Source: an uncultured Oscillospiraceae bacterium (lineage in GTDB: Bacteria > Bacillota > Clostridia > Oscillospirales > Oscillospiraceae). From it: DNA of 64,000 nucleotides. Below, piece by piece: positions 57,034 through 64,000 of this stretch. Below the pieces are notes generated by a model. It saw only the letters and a list, made by a program, of their open reading frames with translations. It was not told where the DNA came from and ran no database searches. How positions within the stretch are numbered: the stretch's first letter is position 1; each line of letters starts with the position of its first letter. The DNA is taken from positions 1 to 64,000 of the forward strand of contig CAJUKT010000107.1 of the NCBI GenBank assembly GCA_910587255.1, written 5' to 3'. A program made the position numbers and the translations under genes.

Positions 57034-57279
57034 ATGACCACTCCCCAGCTCATCGTGTCCATCATTTACTTCATCGTGTCCCTGGCCCTGGTGGCCATCG
57101 TCATGCTCCAGTCCGGCAAGAGCGCCGGCCTGTCCGGGGCCATCGCCGGCGGGGCCGACACCTTCCTGTCCAAGAACAAGGCCAAGTCCGCCGACGCCCG
57201 GCTGGCCAAGATGACCAAATGGGTGGCCATCGTGTTCATGGTTCTCACCCTGGCCTTGTGTCTGCTGTCCCTGACCTGA
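57034..57279 (+). CDS. secG: preprotein translocase subunit SecG
   Basis: 81 aa. Two membrane helices (IVSIIYFIVSLALVAIVML and VAIVFMVLTLALCLLSL) with the SecG loop QSGKSAGLSGAIAGGADTFL between them. Accessory subunit of the SecYEG channel. Start ATG at 57034 after AAAGGA. Confidence 0.93.
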   Translation: MTTPQLIVSIIYFIVSLALVAIVMLQSGKSAGLSGAIAGGADTFLSKNKAKSADARLAKMTKWVAIVFMVLTLALCLLSLT

Positions 57280-57290
57280 GCCGTCATTTA

Positions 57291-57325
57291 AAAAGCTCCC
57301 CTGCCCAGTGGGCAGGGGAGCTTTT
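57291..57325 (+). terminator. secG terminator
   Basis: AAAAGCTCCCCTGCCC pairs perfectly with GGGCAGGGGAGCTTTT over a 3-nt loop and is followed by TTT. Also ends the convergent comM transcript. Confidence 0.92.
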
Positions 57326-57326
57326 T

Positions 57327-58850
57327 TTACGCCCTCAAATGCTCAGGCGGCCGGTATTGCAGCGCCTCCGCCAGGTGCTGGGCCGCGATGTCCCCCGCCC
57401 CATCCAGGTCGGCGATGGTGCGGGCCACCCGCAGGATGCGGTCATACCCCCGGGCGGTGAGGCCCAGCCGGTCATAGGCCCCCCGGATGAGCCGCTGGCA
57501 CTCCCCGTCCAGCTTGCAGTGCTCCCGCAGCTCCCTGGGGCCCATCTGGGCGTTGCAGGCGGGGCCGTCCGGGCCGTACCGGGCGGTCTGGACGGCCCGG
57601 GCGGCGTTCACCCTGGCCCGGATGGCCGCCGAGCCCTCCGCCGGGGCGGACGCCCCGGAAAGCTCGTCGTAGTCCAGGGAGGGCACGTGCACGCAGATGT
57701 CGATGCGGTCCAGCATGGGCCCCGACAGCCGGGACAGGTACCGCCGCACCGACTGCTCCGTGCAGGCGCACCGCCCGGAGGGGTGGCCGTACCAGCCGCA
57801 CCTGCACGGGTTCATGGCGCACACCAGCATGAACCGGCTGGGGTAGGTCACCGAGCCGGACACCCGGGAGATCTGGGTCTGCCCGTCCTCCAGGGGCTGA
57901 CGGAGCACCTCCAGCACGTCGGCGTGGAACTCGGGCAGCTCGTCCAGGAACAAAACCCCGTTATGGGCCAGGGAGATCTCCCCCGGCCGGGGACTGGAGC
58001 CGCCCCCGGTCATCCCGGCAGCGGAGATGGTGTGGTGGGGCGCGCGGAAGGGACGGCGGCGCACCATGGGGCGCTCCTTGGAGGTGAGGCCCATGACGGA
58101 GTAAATTTCCGTGCAGGCCAGGGCCTCCCCCCTGGTCATGTCGGGGAGTATGGAGGGCAGGCGCTTGGCCATCATGGACTTGCCCGAGCCGGGGCAGCCC
58201 GACATGAGGACATGGTGCCCCCCGGCGGCGGCCACCTCCAAGGCCCGCTTGGCGTGCTCCTGGCCCTTCACCTCGGCGAAATCCGGCCCCTGGAGGGGGG
58301 GCAGCTCATCCCGCCAGGCCGGGGCGGGCGGGATGGGGCGTTCCCCGGCCAGATGGCGGGCCAGCTCGTCCACCGTATGGACGGGAAAGACCTCCAGGCC
58401 GTCCGCCAGGGTGGCCTCGGGGGCGTTGTCGGCGGGGAGGAACAGCCGCCGCACACCGGCGCGCCGCGCCGCCAGCGCCATGGGCAGCACCCCGGACACC
58501 GGGCGCAGCCGCCCGTCCAGGGACAGCTCGCCCAGGAAGGCGGAGTCCCGCTCGCGCTTCAGGGAGAGCTGCCCCCCGGCGCACAGGATGCCCACCAGAA
58601 TGGGCAGGTCGTATACCGTGCCCCCCTTGCGCCGGTCCGCGGGGGCCAGGTTCACCGTGATGCGGGAAACGGGGAAGTCAAAGCCGCTGGATTTGACCGC
58701 CGCGCGCACCCGCTCCCGGGCCTCCCTCACGGCGGCGTCGGGCAGGCCCACCACGTCGAAGGCGGGCAGCCCGCCGGACAGGGCGCACTCGGCGGCGACG
58801 GGATAGCCCGCCACCCCGGCCAGCCCCAGCGAAGTCACGCTGCATACCAT
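57327..58850 (-). CDS. comM: ComM/YifB family Mg-chelatase-like AAA+ ATPase
   Basis: 507 aa. N-terminal Lon-protease-like domain (LPAFDVVGLPDAAVREARER), central AAA+ with Walker A GCPGSGKSMMAKRLP and GVLFLDELPEF, a Cys-rich insertion (CAMNPCRCGWYGHPSGRCAC), C-terminal Mg-chelatase domain. ComM helicases promote branch migration during natural transformation in proteobacteria; in Firmicutes the role is less clear. The competence-associated cinA lies 5 kb away. Confidence 0.92.
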   Translation of the reverse strand: MVCSVTSLGLAGVAGYPVAAECALSGGLPAFDVVGLPDAAVREARERVRAAVKSSGFDFPVSRITVNLAPADRRKGGTVYDLPILVGILCAGGQLSLKRERDSAFLGELSLDGRLRPVSGVLPMALAARRAGVRRLFLPADNAPEATLADGLEVFPVHTVDELARHLAGERPIPPAPAWRDELPPLQGPDFAEVKGQEHAKRALEVAAAGGHHVLMSGCPGSGKSMMAKRLPSILPDMTRGEALACTEIYSVMGLTSKERPMVRRRPFRAPHHTISAAGMTGGGSSPRPGEISLAHNGVLFLDELPEFHADVLEVLRQPLEDGQTQISRVSGSVTYPSRFMLVCAMNPCRCGWYGHPSGRCACTEQSVRRYLSRLSGPMLDRIDICVHVPSLDYDELSGASAPAEGSAAIRARVNAARAVQTARYGPDGPACNAQMGPRELREHCKLDGECQRLIRGAYDRLGLTARGYDRILRVARTIADLDGAGDIAAQHLAEALQYRPPEHLRA

Positions 58851-59064
58851 GGGCAGACACCTCTTTTCGTCAGCTTTTCCAATACTTTACCATGATTTTC
58901 CCCGCTGCGCAAGACCCGCCCCGCCCGCCGGACTGGAAGGCGCTGGAAAGGCAGGGCATCCAGAAAGTTTACTGAAAAATTGAGCTTTTCCAATTGCAAA
59001 ATCGGGATGGATGTGATAGACTATTCACCGCGAAACGGAACGAACCGAATAGGTGAACGTTCTC
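58851..59064 (+). promoter_or_regulatory. por upstream region with sigma-A promoter
   Basis: TTGCAA (58994-58999), 17-bp spacer, TAGACT (59017-59022), pointing to por. The rest of the gap up to the family-1 repeat holds nothing else recognisable. Confidence 0.6.
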
Positions 59065-59227
59065 AGAAGCTGTACCAATAGCCGAAGTATGCAGACTTGC
59101 GAGGAAAAATTGCCGCCGGCAAGGCAAAAAATCGCAGGAATACTTTGTGTATTTCAAGAGTTTTAACGCAGCCTGGCGGCAATTTGGGCCGCAAGGATGT
59201 GTGCCGGGGTCTATTGGTACAGCTTCT
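59065..59227 (+). repeat. family-1 palindromic intergenic repeat, copy C
   Basis: 163 bp, ends AGAAGCTGTACCAATAGCC and GTCTATTGGTACAGCTTCT, centre GGAATACTTTGTGTATTTC. It lies between the por promoter and its ribosome site, so it is transcribed in the por leader. Confidence 0.93.
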
Positions 59228-59251
59228 CATATGAAAAGGAGGAAAACGCCT

Positions 59252-62200
59252 ATGGCACGCAAGTTCAAAACTATGGACGGCAATACCGCCGCCGCCCACG
59301 TGTCCTACGCCTTTACCGAGGTGGCCGGCATCTATCCCATCACCCCGTCCAGCCCCATGGCCGACAACGTGGACCAGTGGGCCGCCGCCGGGAGGAAGAA
59401 TATCTTCGGCCAGCCCGTCAAGGTCATCGAGATGCAGTCCGAGGCCGGCGCGGCCGGCACTGTCCACGGCTCCCTGGCCGCCGGCGCCCTGACCACCACC
59501 TACACCGCCTCCCAGGGCCTGCTGCTGATGATCCCCAACATGTACAAGATCTCCGGCGAGCTGCTCCCCGGCGTGTTCCACGTGTCTGCCCGCACCGTGG
59601 CCAGCCACGCGCTGAACATCTTCGGCGACCACTCCGACGTTATGGCCTGCCGCCAGACCGGCTTCGCCATGCTGGCCGAGGGCAATGTGCAGGAGGTCAT
59701 GGACCTGGCCGCCGTGGCCCACCTGGCCGCCATCGAGGGCCGCGTGCCCTTCCTGAACTTCTTCGACGGCTTCCGCACCTCCCACGAGATCCAGAAGGTC
59801 GCCATCTGGGATTACGACGACCTGGCTGAGATGGTGGACTGGAAGGCCGTCGAGGACTTCCGCGCCCGCGCCCTCAACCCCGAGCGCCCCGTGATGCGCG
59901 GCTCCCACGAGAACGGCGATATCTTCTTCCAGCACCGCGAGGCCTGCAACAAGTACTACGACGCCATCCCCGAGATTGTCGAGGGCTACATGGGCAAGAT
60001 CAACGCCAAGCTGGGCACCAACTACCAGCTGTTCAACTACTACGGCGCGCCCGACGCCGACCGGGTCATCATCGCCATGGGCTCTATCTGCGACGTGGCC
60101 GAGGAGGTCATCGACTACCTCAACGCCCACGGCGAGAAGGTGGGCCTGATCAAGGTGCGCCTGTACCGCCCCTTCCGCGCGGACAAGCTGCTGGCCGCCA
60201 TCCCCGCCACCTGCAAGCACATCGCCGTGCTGGACCGCACCAAGGAGCCCGGCGCCCAGGGCGAGCCTTTGTACCTGGACGTGGTCACCGCCCTGGCCAA
60301 CGCGGGCCGCACCGACATCTCCGTCATCGGCGGCCGCTACGGTCTGGGCTCCAAGGACACCCCGCCCGCCAGCGTGTTCGCCGTCTATGAGGAGCTGACC
60401 CGTACCGCCCCCAAGCGCCAGTTCACCATCGGCATCGTGGACGATGTGACCAACATGTCCTTGGAGGAGAAGCCCTCCCCCAACACCGCGGCCGAGGGCA
60501 CCATCGAGGTGAAGTTCTGGGGCCTGGGCGGCGACGGCACCGTGGGCGCCAACAAGAACTCCATCAAGATCATCGGCGACCACACCGACAAGTACGTCCA
60601 GGCGTACTTCCAGTACGACTCCAAGAAGACCGGCGGCGTGACCATCAGCCACCTTCGCTTCGGCGACCAGCCCATCCGCGCCCCCTACTATATCAACAAG
60701 GCCGACTTTGTGGCCTGCCACGTGCCCGCCTACATCGTCAAGGGCTTCCCCATGGTCCGGGACGTGAAGGACGGCGGCACCTTCCTCATCAACTGCCAGT
60801 GGTCCGACGAGGAGCTTGACAAGCACATGCCCGCCGTGGCCAAGCGGTACATTGCCGAGCATAACATCCAGGTCTACACCATCAACGCCATCGACCTGGC
60901 CATCGAGATCGGCATGGGCAAGCGCACCAACACCATTCTCCAGTCCGCCTTCTTCAAGCTGGCCAAGGTCATGCCCGAGGAGGAGGCCATCGGCTACATG
61001 AAGGACGCCGCCACCCACTCCTACCTGAAGAAGGGCCAGGACATTGTGGACATGAACCACAAGGCCATCGACATCGGCGCCACCGCGTTCAAGAAGTTCG
61101 AGGTGCCCGCCTCCTGGGCCACCGCGCAGGACGAGAGCAAGGGCGGCAGCCTGGAGGGCCGCGCCGAGCTGGTGGAGCAGGTGAAGGACGTGATGGAGCC
61201 CATCAACCGCATGGACGGCGACAGCCTGCCCGTGTCCGCCTTTGCCAACTACGTGGACGGCACCTTCCAGCAGGGCGCCTCTGCCTATGAGAAGCGCGGC
61301 GTGGCCGTGTCCGTCCCAGCCTGGAACCCCGACACCTGCGTGCAGTGCAATATGTGCTCCTACGTGTGCCCCCACGCCACCATCCGTCCCTTCGCCCTCA
61401 CCGAGGAGGAGGCGGCCAGCGCTCCCGAGTGTGCCCAGATTGTGGACGTGAAGGCCGGCAAGGGCAAGGGCGTGTATAAGTACTCCCTGGCCGTGTCCGC
61501 CATGGACTGCATGGGCTGCTCCGTCTGTGTGGGCGTGTGCCCCACCAAGTCCCTGTCCATGTCCCCGCTGGAGAAGGAGGCCGTGCGCCAGCCCGCCTTC
61601 GACTACATGGTGGCAAAGGTGGCCCCCAAGGCCGACATGGAGGGCAATGCCTCCGTCAAGGACAGCCAGTTCAAGCAGCCCCTGCTGGAGTTCTCCGGCT
61701 CCTGCGCCGGCTGTGCCGAGACCGCCTATGCCCGCCTGGTCACCCAGGTGTGCGGCGACCGTATGTACGTGTCCAACGCCACCGGCTGCTCCTCCATCTG
61801 GGGCGGTCCCGCCGCCACCTCCCCCTACACCGTCAATAAGGAGGGCAAGGGCGTGGCCTGGGCCAACTCCCTGTTCGAGGACAACGCCGAGCACGGCCTG
61901 GGCCTGCACCTGGGCCAGAAGGCCATCCGCAGCGCCCTGGCCGACAAGACCCGCGCCCTGCTGGCTATCGACTGGACCTACGCCCCCCTCAAGGAGGCCG
62001 CCCAGAAGTGGCTGGACACCATGGACGACGGCGAGGCCAACGCCGAGGCCACCAAGGCCTACATCGCCGCGCTGAACGACGGCCTGTGCACCATCGACGA
62101 GGTGACGGCGTTCGTCAACAGCCCCGCCGCCAAGGACGCCTTCGGCGAGAAGCTGGGCGAGATGCAGGCCCATGCCCAGCAGCTCAAGGATTCCGGCGCC

Positions 62201-62923
62201 CAGTTCTGCGACTGCGATGCCTGCAAGCTGATCCAGGAGATCCTGGCCCAGAAGGAGTACCTGAACAAGAAGTCCGTGTGGATCTTCGGCGGCGACGGCT
62301 GGGCCTATGACATCGGTTATGGCGGCCTGGACCACGTGTTGGCCTCCGGCGAGGACGTGAACATCTTCGTGTTCGACACCGAGGTGTACTCCAACACCGG
62401 CGGTCAGGCGTCCAAGTCCTCCAACATCGGCCAGGTGGCGCAGTTTGCCGCCGCCGGTAAGGCCATCAGCAAGAAGTCCCTGGCGGAGATCGTCATGCAG
62501 TACGGCTATGTCTACGTGGCCCAGGTGGCCATGGGCGCCAACCCCAACCAGACGCTCCAGGCCATCCGGGAGGCCGAGGCCTATCACGGCCCGTCCCTGG
62601 TCATCGGCTACAGCCCCTGCGAGATGCACTCCATCAAGGGCGGCATGGCCAACTGCCAGAGCGAGATGAAGAAGGCCGTGGCCTGCGGCTACTGGAACCT
62701 GTTCCGTTATAACCCCGCCCTGCGTGCTGAGGGCAAGAATCCGTTCATCCTGGACTCCAAGGCCCCTGCCGGCGGCTATCAGGAGTTCCTGAAGAACGAG
62801 GCCCGCTACGCCTCCCTGACCCGGGCCTTCCCGGAGCGCGCCGAAAAGCTCTTCAAGGAGAACGAGGAGGCCGCTATGGCCCGTTGGGAGCACCTGCAAA
62901 AGCTCATCGAGCTGTACCAGTAA
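59252..62923 (+). CDS. nifJ: pyruvate:ferredoxin (flavodoxin) oxidoreductase, single chain
   Basis: 1223 aa, the length of homodimeric PFOR. The start MARKFKTMDG at 59252 follows AAAAGGAGG. Domains in order: pyrimidine-binding (FTEVAGIYPITPSSPM), transketolase-C-like, gamma domain (GGDGTVGANKNSIK), two 4Fe-4S clusters (CVQCNMCSYVCP; CMGCSVCVGVCP), and a TPP domain with proximal cluster Cys (CAGCAE) and GGDGWAYDIGYGG. It oxidises pyruvate to acetyl-CoA and CO2 and reduces ferredoxin, the central step of anaerobic fermentation. Strong codon bias (GCC, CTG, AAG) suggests high expression. Its last 55 bp are duplicated downstream. Confidence 0.97.
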   Translation: MARKFKTMDGNTAAAHVSYAFTEVAGIYPITPSSPMADNVDQWAAAGRKNIFGQPVKVIEMQSEAGAAGTVHGSLAAGALTTTYTASQGLLLMIPNMYKISGELLPGVFHVSARTVASHALNIFGDHSDVMACRQTGFAMLAEGNVQEVMDLAAVAHLAAIEGRVPFLNFFDGFRTSHEIQKVAIWDYDDLAEMVDWKAVEDFRARALNPERPVMRGSHENGDIFFQHREACNKYYDAIPEIVEGYMGKINAKLGTNYQLFNYYGAPDADRVIIAMGSICDVAEEVIDYLNAHGEKVGLIKVRLYRPFRADKLLAAIPATCKHIAVLDRTKEPGAQGEPLYLDVVTALANAGRTDISVIGGRYGLGSKDTPPASVFAVYEELTRTAPKRQFTIGIVDDVTNMSLEEKPSPNTAAEGTIEVKFWGLGGDGTVGANKNSIKIIGDHTDKYVQAYFQYDSKKTGGVTISHLRFGDQPIRAPYYINKADFVACHVPAYIVKGFPMVRDVKDGGTFLINCQWSDEELDKHMPAVAKRYIAEHNIQVYTINAIDLAIEIGMGKRTNTILQSAFFKLAKVMPEEEAIGYMKDAATHSYLKKGQDIVDMNHKAIDIGATAFKKFEVPASWATAQDESKGGSLEGRAELVEQVKDVMEPINRMDGDSLPVSAFANYVDGTFQQGASAYEKRGVAVSVPAWNPDTCVQCNMCSYVCPHATIRPFALTEEEAASAPECAQIVDVKAGKGKGVYKYSLAVSAMDCMGCSVCVGVCPTKSLSMSPLEKEAVRQPAFDYMVAKVAPKADMEGNASVKDSQFKQPLLEFSGSCAGCAETAYARLVTQVCGDRMYVSNATGCSSIWGGPAATSPYTVNKEGKGVAWANSLFEDNAEHGLGLHLGQKAIRSALADKTRALLAIDWTYAPLKEAAQKWLDTMDDGEANAEATKAYIAALNDGLCTIDEVTAFVNSPAAKDAFGEKLGEMQAHAQQLKDSGAQFCDCDACKLIQEILAQKEYLNKKSVWIFGGDGWAYDIGYGGLDHVLASGEDVNIFVFDTEVYSNTGGQASKSSNIGQVAQFAAAGKAISKKSLAEIVMQYGYVYVAQVAMGANPNQTLQAIREAEAYHGPSLVIGYSPCEMHSIKGGMANCQSEMKKAVACGYWNLFRYNPALRAEGKNPFILDSKAPAGGYQEFLKNEARYASLTRAFPERAEKLFKENEEAAMARWEHLQKLIELYQ

Positions 62924-63124
62924 GCGGGCCTCCCACCCCGCCGAAGGCGGGGCGGCGCGGGTGCGCCGTAAATTCGAAGCGAAGCGGAGAATTGCGCAGG
63001 GCGAATTCATTTCGCCCGAGCATGGAAATCCTATGGGGCCCCCGGCGCGTCCGCAGGACGCGTTGGGGCGGCCGCTATGGCCCGTTGGGAGCACCTGCAA
63101 AAGCTCATCGAGCTGTATCAGTAA
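62924..63124 (+). repeat. structured insert with duplicated 3' end of nifJ
   Basis: The last 55 bp of nifJ (62869-62923) reappear at 63070-63124 with one change (CTGTACCAG to CTGTATCAG), both ending in TAA, 201 bp apart. The 146 bp between contain three hairpins: CCCCGCC/GGCGGGG (62936-62952), GGGCGAA/TTCGCCC (about 63000-63017) and GCGTCC/GGACGC (about 63047-63061). This is the trace of an element inserted at the gene end that restored the coding sequence. Confidence 0.85.
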
Positions 63125-63180
63125 TTCCAAACACAGCATCCAGCCGCCCCCCTCATCTGAGGGGGGCGGCTTTTCCGCTC
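63125..63180. terminator. terminator between nifJ and murE-like gene
   Basis: AGCCGCCCCCCTCATCTGAG followed by GGGGGCGGCTTTT forms a strong stem with a T run, about 15 bp after the duplicated nifJ end; it can also serve the convergent gene. Confidence 0.85.
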
Positions 63181-64000
63181 CTACTTATGTGCGGCGAAGT
63201 ATTCCGCCACCACCGCCCGCTCCGAGAAGGGGCGGCGGACGCCCTTTTCCTCAATGTACTCTTCATGGCCCTTGCCCAGCAGGGCCACCACGTCCCCCGG
63301 CCCGGCCAGCTCCAGCGCCCGGAATATGGCGGCGCGGCGGTCCAGCACGGTCTCGTGGGGGAAGCGGCCCAGGGCGGCGGAGATGTGGGCGCAGATATCC
63401 TCGGGCCGTTCGGAACGGGGGTTGTCGGTGGTGACCACGGCGCAGTCCGCCCAGCGGACGGCGGAACGGGCCATATCCGTCCGGCGCAGCCTGGGACGGT
63501 CGCCCCCCGCACCGAACACGGCGATGACGCGCCTTGGGTGGTGGGCGCGCAGGGCGGACAGCACCGCGTCAAAGCTGGCGCCGTTGTGGGCGTAGTCGAT
63601 GACCACTTCAAAGGGTGCGGGGACGCGCAGGCGCTGGGCCCTCCCCGGCACGGCGGCGTGGGCCAGCCCCGCCCGCACCGCGCCGTCGTTCAGGCCCAGG
63701 GCCCGGGCCAGGGCCACGGCGGCCAGGGCATCCGCCCCGTTGAAGTCCCCGGGCAGGGGGATGTGGTAACGGGGCGCGCCCGCCACGGTGAGCCGGACGG
63801 ACAGGGAGCGCTCCGGGTCGGGCTCCACAGCCAGGGCGCGGATATCAGCCCCCGGGCGGAAGCCGAAGGTAACAGCGGGGGCGCTTGGGGGGAGCTGGGC
63901 CGCCATGGCGGGCCAGGCGGGGTCGTCCCCATTGCCCACGGCCCGGCGGCACTGGCGGAAGAGGGCGGCCTTGCAGTCCCGGTACTCGTCAAAGCCGGCG
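63181..64000 (-). CDS. murE: Mur ligase, probable MurE (partial, 5' end beyond the window)
   Basis: About 273 C-terminal residues; the frame is open to the right edge, so roughly 200 N-terminal residues are missing. Motifs: DEYRDCKAALFRQ (central domain), VVIDYAHNGASFD, TTDNPRSERPEDIC (the DNPR signature of diaminopimelate-adding MurE) and LLGKGHEEYIEEKGVRRPF. It adds meso-diaminopimelate to UDP-MurNAc-L-Ala-D-Glu. A start within the window (GTG at 63939) is not believed because the coding similarity continues upstream. Could be a MurE-like paralogue, as it stands away from ddl/murF. Confidence 0.85.
   Translation of the reverse strand, partial: AGFDEYRDCKAALFRQCRRAVGNGDDPAWPAMAAQLPPSAPAVTFGFRPGADIRALAVEPDPERSLSVRLTVAGAPRYHIPLPGDFNGADALAAVALARALGLNDGAVRAGLAHAAVPGRAQRLRVPAPFEVVIDYAHNGASFDAVLSALRAHHPRRVIAVFGAGGDRPRLRRTDMARSAVRWADCAVVTTDNPRSERPEDICAHISAALGRFPHETVLDRRAAIFRALELAGPGDVVALLGKGHEEYIEEKGVRRPFSERAVVAEYFAAHK

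Noticed and set aside
59063..63139. 1358-codon open frame antisense to nifJ
   Set aside because: It is a shadow of the strongly biased codons of nifJ (Gly/Val/Leu/His-rich low-complexity translation, no ribosome site); the plus-strand PFOR with all cluster motifs is clearly the real gene.
63181..63939. Complete Mur ligase starting at the GTG at 63939
   Set aside because: The frame and MurE-like similarity (DEYRDCKAALF) continue upstream to the window edge, so the gene is partial.
1..64000. tRNA, rRNA, CRISPR arrays, T-box or other metabolite riboswitches
   Set aside because: Intergenic regions were read for cloverleaf ends, direct-repeat spacer patterns and common riboswitch cores; only the c-di-GMP-type units were convincing.

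Overview
The window looks like a chromosomal segment of a high-GC, strictly anaerobic, endospore-forming Firmicute, most likely Oscillospiraceae (Flavonifractor / Pseudoflavonifractor / Lawsonibacter type). The evidence is the GC-rich codon use with Firmicute-style AGGAGG ribosome sites, sporulation genes (spoIIE, spoIIR), a single-chain pyruvate:ferredoxin oxidoreductase, a DUF421/DUF4363 pair and a Gram-positive LexA box. Two parS-like sites suggest the origin-proximal part of the chromosome. No rRNA, tRNA, CRISPR array, prophage or plasmid backbone was seen.

Layout. 0-2 kb: a secreted acidic protein gene lies behind a long leader with three tandem c-di-GMP-I type riboswitch aptamers. Upstream is a segment bounded by inverted recombinase-type sites that carries an outward promoter, next to a tyrosine recombinase gene. 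This looks like a promoter inversion switch stacked on a triple riboswitch and is the most striking feature of the window. 2.4-5.4 kb: thioredoxin, rhodanese and CoA-disulfide-reductase-rhodanese with a Crp/Fnr regulator. 5.6-17 kb: minus-strand housekeeping run (ClpP-like protease, GNAT, M18 peptidase, coaE, tsaC, HAD-membrane fusion, prfA, YdcF, ABC-F, murF, ddl). 17-20 kb: DUF4363/DUF421 and three uncharacterised genes. 20.2-21.8 kb: guaA. 21.9-27.3 kb: a HTH-TPR regulator, a small secreted Cys-rich peptide and a three-gene MacB/FtsX-type ABC system. 27.4-33.5 kb: an alpha-glucan uptake operon (malE-F-G, LacI regulator, malQ) with three contiguous operators. 33.7-40.9 kb: lexA, two membrane proteins, dusB, spoIIE, spoIIR, ispE. 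41-50.8 kb: alpha/beta hydrolase and a nearly complete chorismate-to-phenylpyruvate operon (aroF, aroB, aroA fused to GNAT, aroC, gamma-carbonic anhydrase, pheA, aroK, aroQ, aroE) behind a probable attenuator leader. 50.9-64 kb: cinA, a secreted protein, thiI, DUF1846, secG, comM, por, and the C-terminal part of a murE-like ligase running off the right edge.

Non-coding layer. Two related families of palindromic intergenic elements (about 160 bp, family 1 with AGAAGCTGTACC ends, family 2 with GCTGTTTGAAAA ends) are scattered through the window, often touching stop codons. A separate 69-bp double-hairpin element sits between malE and malF. The 3' ends of por and aroC are each duplicated behind a short structured insert. 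All functional calls come from reading motifs; no database search was possible.
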